Part shown: piece by piece, positions 1 to 5,089 of the stretch
How positions within the stretch are numbered: the stretch's first letter is position 1
Layout: each line of letters starts with the position of its first letter
Origin: an uncultured Hymenobacter sp.
GTDB lineage: Bacteria > Bacteroidota > Bacteroidia > Cytophagales > Hymenobacteraceae
Assembly (NCBI GenBank): GCA_937871705.1
Contig: CALMOO010000572.1
Coordinates: 2,140-7,228 of the forward strand
Direction of reading: 5' to 3'
Length of the DNA: 5,089 nt
Program-made: the position numbers and the translations under genes
The notes under the pieces: model-generated
The model's database searches: none
What the model saw: only the letters and a program-made list of their open reading frames with translations
What the model was told of the DNA's origin: nothing

Positions 1-11
1 CCAGTATTGTT

Positions 12-53
12 CGGTAGAGATACTTCGACAAGCTCAGCCTGACGTTCCTTTTT
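12..53 (-). repeat. REP-like dispersed repeat next to the 3' end of the DUF4174 gene
   Basis: On the minus strand this reads, in order, an A-run, AACGTCAGGCTGAGC, TTGTCGAAG and TATCTCTACCG. From memory, near-identical sequence occurs at many intergenic sites in Hymenobacter and relatives; I could not search for copies. Seen directly: small self-complementary cores (TCAG-C-CTGA at 34-42 and CTT-CGAC-AAG at 23-32), and on the plus strand a GTAG tetranucleotide at 14-17 ahead of them, the head motif typical of REP elements. It begins 11 bases past the DUF4174 stop codon, a usual REP position. The element may extend left of the window. No second full copy is present here. Confidence 0.5.
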
Positions 54-64
54 ACAGCATCCGA

Positions 65-511
65 CTACTCCGGCTTACGCTTCATTTCCTGGCGCCGCAT
101 CGGCATCTTATCCACGGTATTGAACAGGTCGGCGGGGGGTAGGGGCTGCGCGCTGGTGCGCTTCACGCCGCCATCCTTGCCGATGAGTACTACCGTAAAC
201 CGCGTCAATGACTGGCCCAGCTCTTTTTGCCAATACTGCTGGTCGGCGGCGGTCAGCTTATCGTAAGGCACTTCGAGCACCAAAAAGTCTCGCTCTTTTA
301 GCTGGGCCGCGGCATCGGCCAGCAGCTGTTTTTGCTGCTGAAAATCTGCCTGGCTGGCCGTGGGCGCGCCGATGAGCAGCACGCGTTTTTGCCAGTGGCT
401 CCGGCGCAGCGTTTGGGCCAAGTTGGGCGAACCGTCCGTTTGGGCAGCCGCTAGGGCCGAGGACAAGGCGAGTCCGGCCAGTACTAACAACACAGTTTTT
501 ATAGACCACAT
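65..511 (-). CDS. Exported DUF4174-domain protein
   Basis: A 148-residue protein of unknown function from the DUF4174 family, small secreted or periplasmic proteins. Residues 1-23 form a signal peptide: a Lys near the start, a hydrophobic core of Leu, Val and Ala, and an AAA-Q cleavage site, so the mature protein starts near Gln24. The family pattern follows: HWQKRVLLIGAP (39-50), a Gln/Ala-rich helix, the strand DFLVLEVPYD (75-84), the strand and turn FTVVLIGKDGGVK (105-117), and the C-terminal signature DLFNTVDKMPMRRQEMK (128-144). The fold is probably thioredoxin-like, but no CxxC is present, so no redox role is claimed. The frame is open from an upstream start at 562, but the Met at 511 places the signal peptide at the N-terminus and is preferred. 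The gene is divergent from the EamA transporter, with 90 bases between starts. No clear promoter was found for it. Confidence 0.85.
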   Translation of the reverse strand: MWSIKTVLLVLAGLALSSALAAAQTDGSPNLAQTLRRSHWQKRVLLIGAPTASQADFQQQKQLLADAAAQLKERDFLVLEVPYDKLTAADQQYWQKELGQSLTRFTVVLIGKDGGVKRTSAQPLPPADLFNTVDKMPMRRQEMKRKPE

Positions 512-589
512 AGGTAGCAATACCGAAATCTGGCGGGCAGGTTGCGGCCACCTCAGCCCCACCCCGCACCCGGCCGCTACGCCGCGCCG

Positions 590-597
590 TAATTTTG
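590..597 (+). promoter_or_regulatory. Putative Bacteroidota -7 promoter element of the EamA gene
   Basis: TAATTTTG matches the TAnnTTTG -7 consensus used by the Bacteroidota primary sigma factor. It ends four bases before the ATG at 602, so transcription would start at or very near the start codon and the mRNA would be leaderless or nearly so. No convincing -33 TTG element lies at the expected distance upstream, where the DNA is C-rich, so this is a half-match. No Shine-Dalgarno sequence is present. Confidence 0.5.
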
Positions 598-601
598 CCG
601 A

Positions 602-1591
602 ATGCCTACCCTGCCTACTCCAGCTTACGCCCAGGACCTGACTACCACGGAGCCGCCAGCCGTGACGGCTGCGCCCGAGGTAGCGCCCGAGCCCGCAAGC
701 CCGCCTACCCCCGCCTCGGCGTGGGTATTACTGATAATCTTGGCCTGCATCTGGGGTACTTCGTTTATTCTGATGAAGCGCGGGCTGGTGGTGTTTTCGG
801 CCATGGAACTGGGCGCCTGCCGCGTGAGCGTGGCCTCGGCGCTGCTGCTACCCTTTGCGCTACGGCACGTGCGGCAGGTCGAGCGCAGCCGCTTCAAGTG
901 GCTGGCGCTGAGCGGCGTGGTGGGCACGTTCATTCCGGCGTTTCTTTTTGCCTATGCCGAAACGCGGCTGGCCTCGGGGCTGGCGGGCGTGCTCAATGCG
1001 CTCACGGCGGTATTTGCGCTGCTCATAGGCGCGCTGCTGTTTGGGCAGCGCCTGACGGGGCTGCGGGTGCTGGGTATCGGGCTGGGGCTAGTAGGTACAG
1101 TGGTGCTGATTGGGCTGGGTGGCAGCGGCGGCGACGCTACCCCCACCGGCACCGGCAATGCTTGGTACGGGCTCTACATTGTGGCCGCTACCATTGGCTA
1201 TGGCCTGAGCGTGAACGTGATAAAGCACCAGTTGGGCGGCCTCAAACCCATTGTGATGACGGCCATTCTGCTCATGCTCATCGGTGGGCCCGCGCTGGCC
1301 TACCTGCTGCTCGGTACCGACTTTGTGCACAAGCTGGCTACCGTGCCGGGCGCCTGGGCGGCGTTTGGCTACATCGCACTACTGGCTACCATGAGCACGG
1401 CGGTGGCCATGGTGCTGTTTAATAAGCTCATCCAGCAATCAACGGCCTTGTTTGCGTCGTCGAGCACCTACCTCATTCCCGTCGTGGCCTTGGGCCTGGG
1501 CGCGCTCGATGGCGAGGCGTTCAACCTGTGGCACGGGGTAGGAATGGCCATTATTCTGGCCGGCGTGTTCATCATTCACCGAGCCAAGTAA
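602..1591 (+). CDS. EamA-family (DMT superfamily) transporter
   Basis: A 329-residue inner-membrane permease of the drug/metabolite transporter superfamily. About ten hydrophobic helices form two EamA repeats: residues about 41-172 and 187-326, joined by a Gly/Thr-rich linker (172-186). The first helix has the family hallmark CIWGTSFILMKRGL (49-62), and helices 3-4 have FAYAETRLASGLAGVLNAL (116-134). The equivalent in the second repeat is LATMSTAVAMVLFNKLIQ (261-278), followed by SSTYLIPVVALGLGALDGE (287-305). The substrate cannot be told from sequence; relatives export amino acids, metabolites or drugs. Residues 2-39 are an unusual Pro/Ala/Thr/Glu-rich tail with no membrane segment. ATG 602 is the only ATG before helix 1, and the -7 box beside it supports it; a GTG at 662 would shorten the tail. 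The gene converges on the transposase gene with 21 bases between stop codons and no clear terminator. Confidence 0.9.
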   Translation: MPTLPTPAYAQDLTTTEPPAVTAAPEVAPEPASPPTPASAWVLLIILACIWGTSFILMKRGLVVFSAMELGACRVSVASALLLPFALRHVRQVERSRFKWLALSGVVGTFIPAFLFAYAETRLASGLAGVLNALTAVFALLIGALLFGQRLTGLRVLGIGLGLVGTVVLIGLGGSGGDATPTGTGNAWYGLYIVAATIGYGLSVNVIKHQLGGLKPIVMTAILLMLIGGPALAYLLLGTDFVHKLATVPGAWAAFGYIALLATMSTAVAMVLFNKLIQQSTALFASSSTYLIPVVALGLGALDGEAFNLWHGVGMAIILAGVFIIHRAK

Positions 1592-1612
1592 GGTGAAGGA
1601 CTGTATCCTCTG

Positions 1613-2173
1613 TCATTCCTGCACATAGGGCCACTGCTGGTAGCGCGGGGTCAAGCCGGCCTGGCGAGCGTTGCTGCGCACGTAGGCGAGCACGCGGGTT
1701 AGCTCAGCCTCGTCTAAAATGGGAACTTCGTGCCAGCCGGGCTGCCAAAAGGTGGCGTGGGGCGGCAGCTTGGGGCGCACCAGGCGGCGGCAGCTATGGT
1801 CGGTGCGCAGGTGCAGCAAGTCGATAGCTTTGGCAAATGAAAGGCCGCTGCTAGCGGGCAGGTGCAGCACCAGGTGCGCATGGTTGGGCAAGATGGTGAA
1901 GCCGGGCACGCGGAAGCCACTCTCTTCCAGCAGCATGATTTCGCCGGCCAGCACTTCGGCTATCTGCTCGTTTTCGAAGTAGGCGGGGCCGGTGGGCGCA
2001 CGGTCGAGCACGGCGTCGAACTTGGCAAAAAACTGCTTTTGCGCACGGTGGTGGTCGGCGCCGGCGGCCTGGGTTTGGCTTAGCTCGGCTTTTAGCTCGC
2101 GGGCAGTGGTGGCGGGCAGGGTGCCGGGTAGGCGCAGGGTAAGCAGGGCAATTTCGCCGGGTGCAGAGGCCAC
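1613..2173 (-). CDS. REP-associated tyrosine transposase (RAYT), IS200/Y1 HUH type
   Basis: A 186-residue single-copy-type relative of IS200/IS605 TnpA. RAYTs cut and move REP palindromes as single-stranded DNA and are usually domesticated. The N-terminus (IALLTLRLPGTLP, 8-20) matches the family's first strand. Next come the RAYT-type segment FDAVLDRAPTGPAYFENEQ (52-70), the HUH metal-binding motif PNHAHLVLHLP (96-106, His98 and His100), FWQPGWHE (142-149), and the helix VLAYVRSNARQAGL (161-174), whose Tyr164 is the likely nucleophile. Family members usually have Asn-Pro after this Tyr; here it is Asn168-Ala169. The start is GTG at 2173: an in-frame TAA lies near 2215 and there is no ATG between. 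A weak -7-like TATTTTCG lies about 20 bases upstream. No flanking terminal hairpins or target duplication were seen, so this is not a complete insertion sequence. It could be active or decaying; the frame is intact. Confidence 0.85.
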   Translation of the reverse strand: MASAPGEIALLTLRLPGTLPATTARELKAELSQTQAAGADHHRAQKQFFAKFDAVLDRAPTGPAYFENEQIAEVLAGEIMLLEESGFRVPGFTILPNHAHLVLHLPASSGLSFAKAIDLLHLRTDHSCRRLVRPKLPPHATFWQPGWHEVPILDEAELTRVLAYVRSNARQAGLTPRYQQWPYVQE

Positions 2174-2253
2174 GGAAGCTGAAGTGAAGAAGCGAAAATA
2201 AAGGCAGGCAAGTTATTGCCGTTGCCCACCACTTTCCGCCGCATTTATATAAT

Positions 2254-2263
2254 CCAGCGCTGG
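2254..2263. promoter_or_regulatory. Perfect 10-bp palindrome in a divergent intergenic region
   Basis: CCAGCGCTGG is a perfect palindrome in the 139-base gap between the divergent transposase and S53 peptidase genes, 49 bases before the peptidase ATG. It could be an operator for either gene, but a GC-rich palindrome of this length can occur by chance. A TATAAT lies just upstream (2248-2253), without a -35 partner at correct spacing and not of Bacteroidota type. No TAnnTTTG box was found for the peptidase. Confidence 0.2.
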
Positions 2264-2312
2264 TTATTTCCGTTAAAGCCCCAAGCGATACTCCTGCTTA
2301 AAAGCCAGCCCC

Positions 2313-3920
2313 ATGTCAGATGCCCAACCCCGAGTTGCCGTGCGTGGCAGTGAGCGCACCGCCCTGCCCGATGCCCACCCGCTGCATCCCCTACCCCCGC
2401 ACGAGCGACTGGAAGTGACGGTGCGCGTACGGCCCAAGGCGCCGCTCGCCAACTTATTAACCTCCAGCCCATTCGCCGATGTGCCGCTGGAGGCGCGCAC
2501 CTACATGAGCCGCACTGAGCTGGAAGCTCAGCTAGGAGCCGACACGCAGGATATTGCTCAGGTTGTGGCCTTTGCGCACGCGCACAGCTTGGTGGTGGTG
2601 CACACCGACGCCGCCGAGCGCAGCGTGCAGCTCTCGGGGCAGGCGGCCGCTTTTGAAACGGCGTTTGGCACGCAGCTGCACCAGTATACCTACCCCGAGG
2701 GCACTTACCGGGGCCGCACGGGGCCTCTGACGGTGCCCGCGCCGCTGGCCGACATCGTGGAGGGCGTGTTTGGGCTCGACGACCGGCCGCAGGCGCAGGC
2801 GCACTTTCAGGTGCGCCCTACCCCCACTTCCGGCGCCATTCAGGCACATGCAGTGGCGCAGGCATTTACGCCGCCGCAACTAGCGCAGCTCTATAATTTT
2901 CCGACTGGCCTCGATGGCTCGGGCCAGTGCATTGCAATTATTGAGCTGGGTGGCGGCTTCAAGCCCGCCGACTTAACCACGTATTTTACCAAGTTGAAGC
3001 TGCCCGTGCCGAAGGTGAAAGTGGTGAGCGTAGGCGGCGCCCGCAACCAGCCCACCAACGCAAACAGCGCCGATGGCGAGGTGCTGCTCGACATAGAAGT
3101 GGCCGCTGCAGTAGCGCCGAAGGCGCAGCTGGTGGTGTACTTCGCGCCCAATACGTCGCAGGGTTTTTTGAACGCTATCACGACGGCCATTCACGATAAG
3201 ACGAACAAGCCGTCGGTGATTTCTATCAGCTGGGGCGGGCCCGAATCGACCTGGACCACGCAGGCGCTTGACCAGTTTAACCAGGCTTTCCAGACGGCGG
3301 CCATGCTGGGCGTGACGGTGTGCTGCGCAGCCGGCGACAATGGCTCGGCCGACGGCATGGCCGATGGCCAGCCGCACGCCGACTTTCCGGCCAGCAGCCC
3401 CTACGCGCTGGCTTGCGGCGGCACCAAGCTCACGGCTACTGGCCAGGCTATCAGCAGCGAGGTGGTGTGGAATGAGGGCACCGACAGTGCCACCGGTGGC
3501 GGCATCAGCGCGCACTTTGCGGTACCCGATTATCAGCGCGCGCTTAAGCTCCCTACCCCCCTCCCGGCTGGCAAGCCCGGCCGGGGCCTGCCCGACGTGG
3601 CCGGCGACGCTGACCCCAATACCGGCTACCAGGTGCGCGTAGATGGGCAAGACTTGGTGATAGGGGGTACCAGTGCGGTGGCCCCGCTGTGGGCCGGGCT
3701 GCTGGCCCTGCTCAATCAGAAGCTGCCCAAGCCAGTGGGCTTTCTCAATCCCTTGCTCTACGGCTCGCTGGCGAGCAGAAAGGTTTGCCGCGACATTACT
3801 TCTGGCACCAACGGCGCCTACTCGGCCGGGCCGGGCTGGGATGCCTGCACCGGCTGGGGCAGCCCGCAGGGCAGCAACCTGCTGGCTGCTTTGCAAGCCG
3901 CCCCGCCGCCCAATGCTTAG
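2313..3920 (+). CDS. Kumamolisin-type S53 (sedolisin) serine-carboxyl peptidase, with propeptide
   Basis: A 535-residue endopeptidase precursor; S53 enzymes act at acid pH on proteins and peptides. Residues about 31-160 form the pro-kumamolisin activation domain, ending in IVEGVFGLDDRP (148-159). The catalytic domain begins near residue 180 (AFTPPQLAQLYNFPTGLDG, 184-202). By remembered alignment to kumamolisin, the active site is Glu256 and Asp260 (DGEVLLDIE), Asp342 (AAGDNGS) and Ser454 (GGTSAVAPLWA), with Trp307 (SISWGG) and Glu211 (IIELGGG) equivalent to Trp129 and Glu32. Spacings Glu-Asp (4) and Asp-Asp (82) match the reference. The calcium site is Asp494-Ile495 and GPGWD (506-510). Length is normal and no key residue is missing. 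There is no signal peptide: the N-terminus is polar, as in kumamolisin itself, so the export route is unclear. Maturation probably cuts the propeptide near residue 179. ATG 2313 has no Shine-Dalgarno sequence. The gene appears monocistronic, ending at the terminator at 4014-4081. Confidence 0.95.
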   Translation: MSDAQPRVAVRGSERTALPDAHPLHPLPPHERLEVTVRVRPKAPLANLLTSSPFADVPLEARTYMSRTELEAQLGADTQDIAQVVAFAHAHSLVVVHTDAAERSVQLSGQAAAFETAFGTQLHQYTYPEGTYRGRTGPLTVPAPLADIVEGVFGLDDRPQAQAHFQVRPTPTSGAIQAHAVAQAFTPPQLAQLYNFPTGLDGSGQCIAIIELGGGFKPADLTTYFTKLKLPVPKVKVVSVGGARNQPTNANSADGEVLLDIEVAAAVAPKAQLVVYFAPNTSQGFLNAITTAIHDKTNKPSVISISWGGPESTWTTQALDQFNQAFQTAAMLGVTVCCAAGDNGSADGMADGQPHADFPASSPYALACGGTKLTATGQAISSEVVWNEGTDSATGGGISAHFAVPDYQRALKLPTPLPAGKPGRGLPDVAGDADPNTGYQVRVDGQDLVIGGTSAVAPLWAGLLALLNQKLPKPVGFLNPLLYGSLASRKVCRDITSGTNGAYSAGPGWDACTGWGSPQGSNLLAALQAAPPPNA

Positions 3921-3951
3921 GCAATACCTTAATAAACAAAATCTTGCCTAA
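3917..3951 (+). repeat. Inverted repeat overlapping the S53 peptidase stop codon
   Basis: TTAGGCAA (3917-3924) and TTGCCTAA (3944-3951) are perfect 8-base complements around a 19-base AT-rich loop. The left arm contains the TAG stop codon (3918-3920). The following T-run is only four bases (3954-3957), so it would be a weak terminator. A second small hairpin (TTGCC 3956-3960 with GGCAA 3965-3969) follows it. It may be an mRNA 3'-end structure ahead of the main terminator, or a chance pairing. Confidence 0.35.
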
Positions 3952-4013
3952 GGTTTTGCCACTCGGCAACTCCCCGGCTGGATGGCACTAAGCTGTGCAC
4001 CTTTTTGAAATTG

Positions 4014-4081
4014 AAGCCTGCCCTGGCTAACGGGTACCTCGAAGTAGGTTCGAGGTACCCGTTAGCCAGGGCAGGCTTTTT
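4014..4081 (+). terminator. Very strong intrinsic terminator with a perfect 30-bp stem
   Basis: The left arm 4014-4043 and the right arm 4049-4078 are perfectly complementary over 30 bases around the 5-base loop GTAGG. The run TTTTT (4077-4081) follows. The T tail is on the plus strand only; leftward the flank reads TTCAATTTC, so termination is best supported for plus-strand transcripts, namely the S53 peptidase gene whose stop lies 93 bases upstream. The stem is much longer than the usual 7-15 bp. It may also protect the mRNA 3' end or be a dispersed hairpin element. Confidence 0.85.
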
Positions 4082-4150
4082 CTTGCTGCTGGTAGCTGGC
4101 TTTCTGCTGTCTTCTTTGCCGGAGGCCGCGCTCGTCGGCTATTCTGCGCC

Positions 4151-4230
4151 TGTATTATTTAGTAGAGTGCTATATTTTAAGTAAATATTCATACATTCAT
4201 ATCGACAAATCATAATAAGTAATTATTTAC
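4151..4230. other. AT-rich island ahead of a GC-rich structured block
   Basis: Only 16 of 80 bases are G or C, in strong contrast to everything around it. It contains TATATTTTA (4171-4179), a partial -7-like match, and GTAATTATTTAC (4219-4230), which has a 4-bp self-complementary stem. No open reading frame is supported. The best reading is a promoter or upstream activating region for whatever starts rightward (the structured block or the gene at 4485). A protein-binding site is possible. The preceding bases 4082-4150 hold nothing I can recognise. Confidence 0.35.
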
Positions 4231-4236
4231 CAGATG

Positions 4237-4437
4237 AGTAGCTGTGAGCAAGCGAGCTACTGCGGTAGCAACTCGTGGGCCCGACCCGCTCTGCCACTAC
4301 GGCTGCTCGCTATTTGAAAGCCGCACAGGACCGCGGCGAAGCCTGAAAAGGTCTTGCTCAGTGGCGGTGGCATTTGCCTGCCCCGCCGCCGGGCGCCGCC
4401 CTGGCGCACCAGGCTTGGTGGGGCGAGGGCTTAGGCA
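4237..4437 (+). ncRNA. Candidate structured RNA or structured 5' leader, unidentified
   Basis: GC-rich sequence with several nested pairings. AGTAGCT (4237-4243) pairs with AGCTACT (4255-4261). Alternatively, an irregular hairpin forms from GCGAGC/GCTCGC (4252-4257 with 4305-4310), GCGGTAG/CTACGGC (4262-4268 with 4297-4303, one mismatch) and GTGGG/CCCGC (4275-4279 with 4285-4289). A 3' domain pairs TGCCT/AGGCA (4375-4379 with 4433-4437), GCCCCGCC/GGTGGGGC (4380-4387 with 4417-4424) and CCTGG/CCAGG (4400-4404 with 4409-4413, loop CGCA). I do not see the signatures of RNase P RNA, tmRNA or SRP RNA. A rod-like RNA such as 6S is a loose possibility. It could equally be the leader of the gene at 4485, or chance pairing in GC-rich DNA. 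Ends are approximate. Confidence 0.25.
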
Positions 4438-4484
4438 GCATTAGTTTATGTACTCATACTCAATCTTTCACCTTCCCCACCCTC

Positions 4485-5089
4485 ATGCAAAACCTCTCCA
4501 TTCCCATTCGCTTGCTCCTGCTGCTCCTCACCCTGACCTGCATTTATTTCGGGGTTCACTCGCTCACGGGCAGCCGGGGGCTCTCCTCTACTATGGCGGC
4601 CGATGCGGCTCCTACCAGCCTGGCCGGCCTGGGCACCGCTAACCCCGAGCCTGCGACGCCGACGGCCTTTGCCGCGCCCACAGCCTTTTCGTACGTGCCG
4701 GCCGAGCCGGTGGGCGGCAAGCTGCGCGGCGTAGTGGAGCTGGGGGCCAGTGGCTTCAACTCGTTTATTGTGCACACCGACGCGCAGCACCGTTGGAAGC
4801 TCAACAAGGCCGAGTTTGATAACAGCCTGATAATGGAGAACATGGCTTCTAACGAGGAAATCAGAAAGGGGCTGCGGGCTTACATCGTCAAGATGCTGGA
4901 CTACGGGGTAAGCGGCCAGGACATTCATTTTGTGGTGAGCTCGGGCGCGCTTAAGGCCGTACCTACTCAGAAGATTGTCAAGCAGTTAACTGCCATGGGC
5001 TACGTGGTCAACACCATGACGCCCACCAAAGAAGCGGCTCTGGGCCTGACCGTGACCCTACCCCCCCCTTACCTCAACAGGGCCTTCGT
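4485..5089 (+). CDS. Membrane-anchored Ppx/GppA-like ASKHA-domain protein, cut by the window edge
   Basis: Open from ATG 4485 to the window edge, with 201 complete codons visible and no stop. Residues 8-27 (IRLLLLLLTLTCIYFGV onward) form an N-terminal signal-anchor or signal peptide; there is no proper lipobox before Cys19. A Pro/Ala/Thr-rich linker spans about 37-75. The domain then begins with RGVVELGASGFNSFIV (81-96), which resembles the phosphate-1 loop of exopolyphosphatase/actin-like ATPases, with Glu85 where Asp is usual. It continues with DIHFVVSSGALKAV (146-159), like the Ppx VATSA segment, and TPTKEAALGL (179-188), like the Ppx EEAxL motif. From these I infer a Ppx/GppA-like ATPase fold; substrate and activity are unknown. 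No Shine-Dalgarno sequence: the leader just before ATG is pyrimidine-rich. It is the first gene after the strong terminator and the AT island, with a leader of up to about 250 bases. The large open frame on the opposite strand here is a shadow. Confidence 0.75.
   Translation, partial: MQNLSIPIRLLLLLLTLTCIYFGVHSLTGSRGLSSTMAADAAPTSLAGLGTANPEPATPTAFAAPTAFSYVPAEPVGGKLRGVVELGASGFNSFIVHTDAQHRWKLNKAEFDNSLIMENMASNEEIRKGLRAYIVKMLDYGVSGQDIHFVVSSGALKAVPTQKIVKQLTAMGYVVNTMTPTKEAALGLTVTLPPPYLNRAF

Noticed and set aside
595..1422. Plus-strand open frame of 275 codons
   Set aside because: Overlaps the EamA gene in another frame, is Gly/Arg/Ala-rich, and has no membrane or domain pattern.
1592..1612. Bidirectional terminator between the convergent transporter and transposase genes
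   Set aside because: Only a 4-bp AGGA/TCCT pairing is visible, with no T tail in either direction.
1701..1710. Second occurrence of AGCTCAGCCT, the core of the left-edge repeat (31-40)
   Set aside because: It lies within transposase coding sequence and the match stops at both ends, so it is best taken as coincidence.
2248..2253. TATAAT as an E. coli-type -10 for the peptidase gene
   Set aside because: The nearest -35-like TTGCCC (2222-2227) is 20 bases away, and the likely host uses a different promoter consensus.
2973..3896. Minus-strand open frame of 307 codons
   Set aside because: Fully antisense to the well-supported S53 peptidase and low-complexity (Arg, Ala, Gly); long shadows are expected opposite GC-rich genes.
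4244..4444. Open frame of 66 codons starting at GTG, plus strand
   Set aside because: Arg/Ala/Pro-rich composition typical of a random frame in GC-rich DNA, no recognisable motif or start context, and it overlaps the structured block.
4446..4928. Minus-strand open frame of 160 codons
   Set aside because: Antisense to the Ppx-like gene, whose frame has a clear hydrophobic N-terminus and domain pattern; the antisense protein looks like a shadow.

Overview
The window most resembles the chromosome of a high-GC Bacteroidota, probably Hymenobacter or a close relative. The evidence is indirect. Coding DNA is GC-rich, and no gene start has a Shine-Dalgarno sequence. One start sits directly behind a TAnnTTTG box, the Bacteroidota -7 element. 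A sequence at the left edge matches, from memory only, a dispersed repeat of Hymenobacter genomes. No rRNA, tRNA, CRISPR array or complete insertion sequence was found.

Layout. Bases 12-53 hold a short REP-like repeat lying just beyond the 3' end of a minus-strand gene for a small exported DUF4174 protein (65-511). Divergent from it is a ten-helix EamA/DMT-family transporter (602-1591) with an unusual Pro/Ala-rich N-terminal tail and what looks like a leaderless promoter. Converging on the transporter is a REP-associated tyrosine transposase of the IS200-like HUH type (1613-2173, minus). Divergent from that is a full-length S53 peptidase of the kumamolisin type (2313-3920) with propeptide, catalytic residues and calcium site all recognisable.

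A 564-base gene-free stretch follows (3921-4484). It contains an inverted repeat overlapping the peptidase stop codon, a perfect 30-bp hairpin with a T tail (a very strong terminator), an 80-base AT-rich island (16 G/C in 80), and a GC-rich block with several nested pairings that could be a structured RNA or a long leader. The window ends inside a gene (4485 onward) for a membrane-anchored protein whose visible part looks like the N-terminal half of a Ppx/GppA-like ASKHA (actin-like ATPase/exopolyphosphatase) domain.

The genes do not form a pathway: strands alternate and each gene appears to be its own transcription unit. The links worth following are the transposase with the REP-like repeat, and the AT island plus structured block with the incomplete right-hand gene. 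I see no clearly new multi-gene system.
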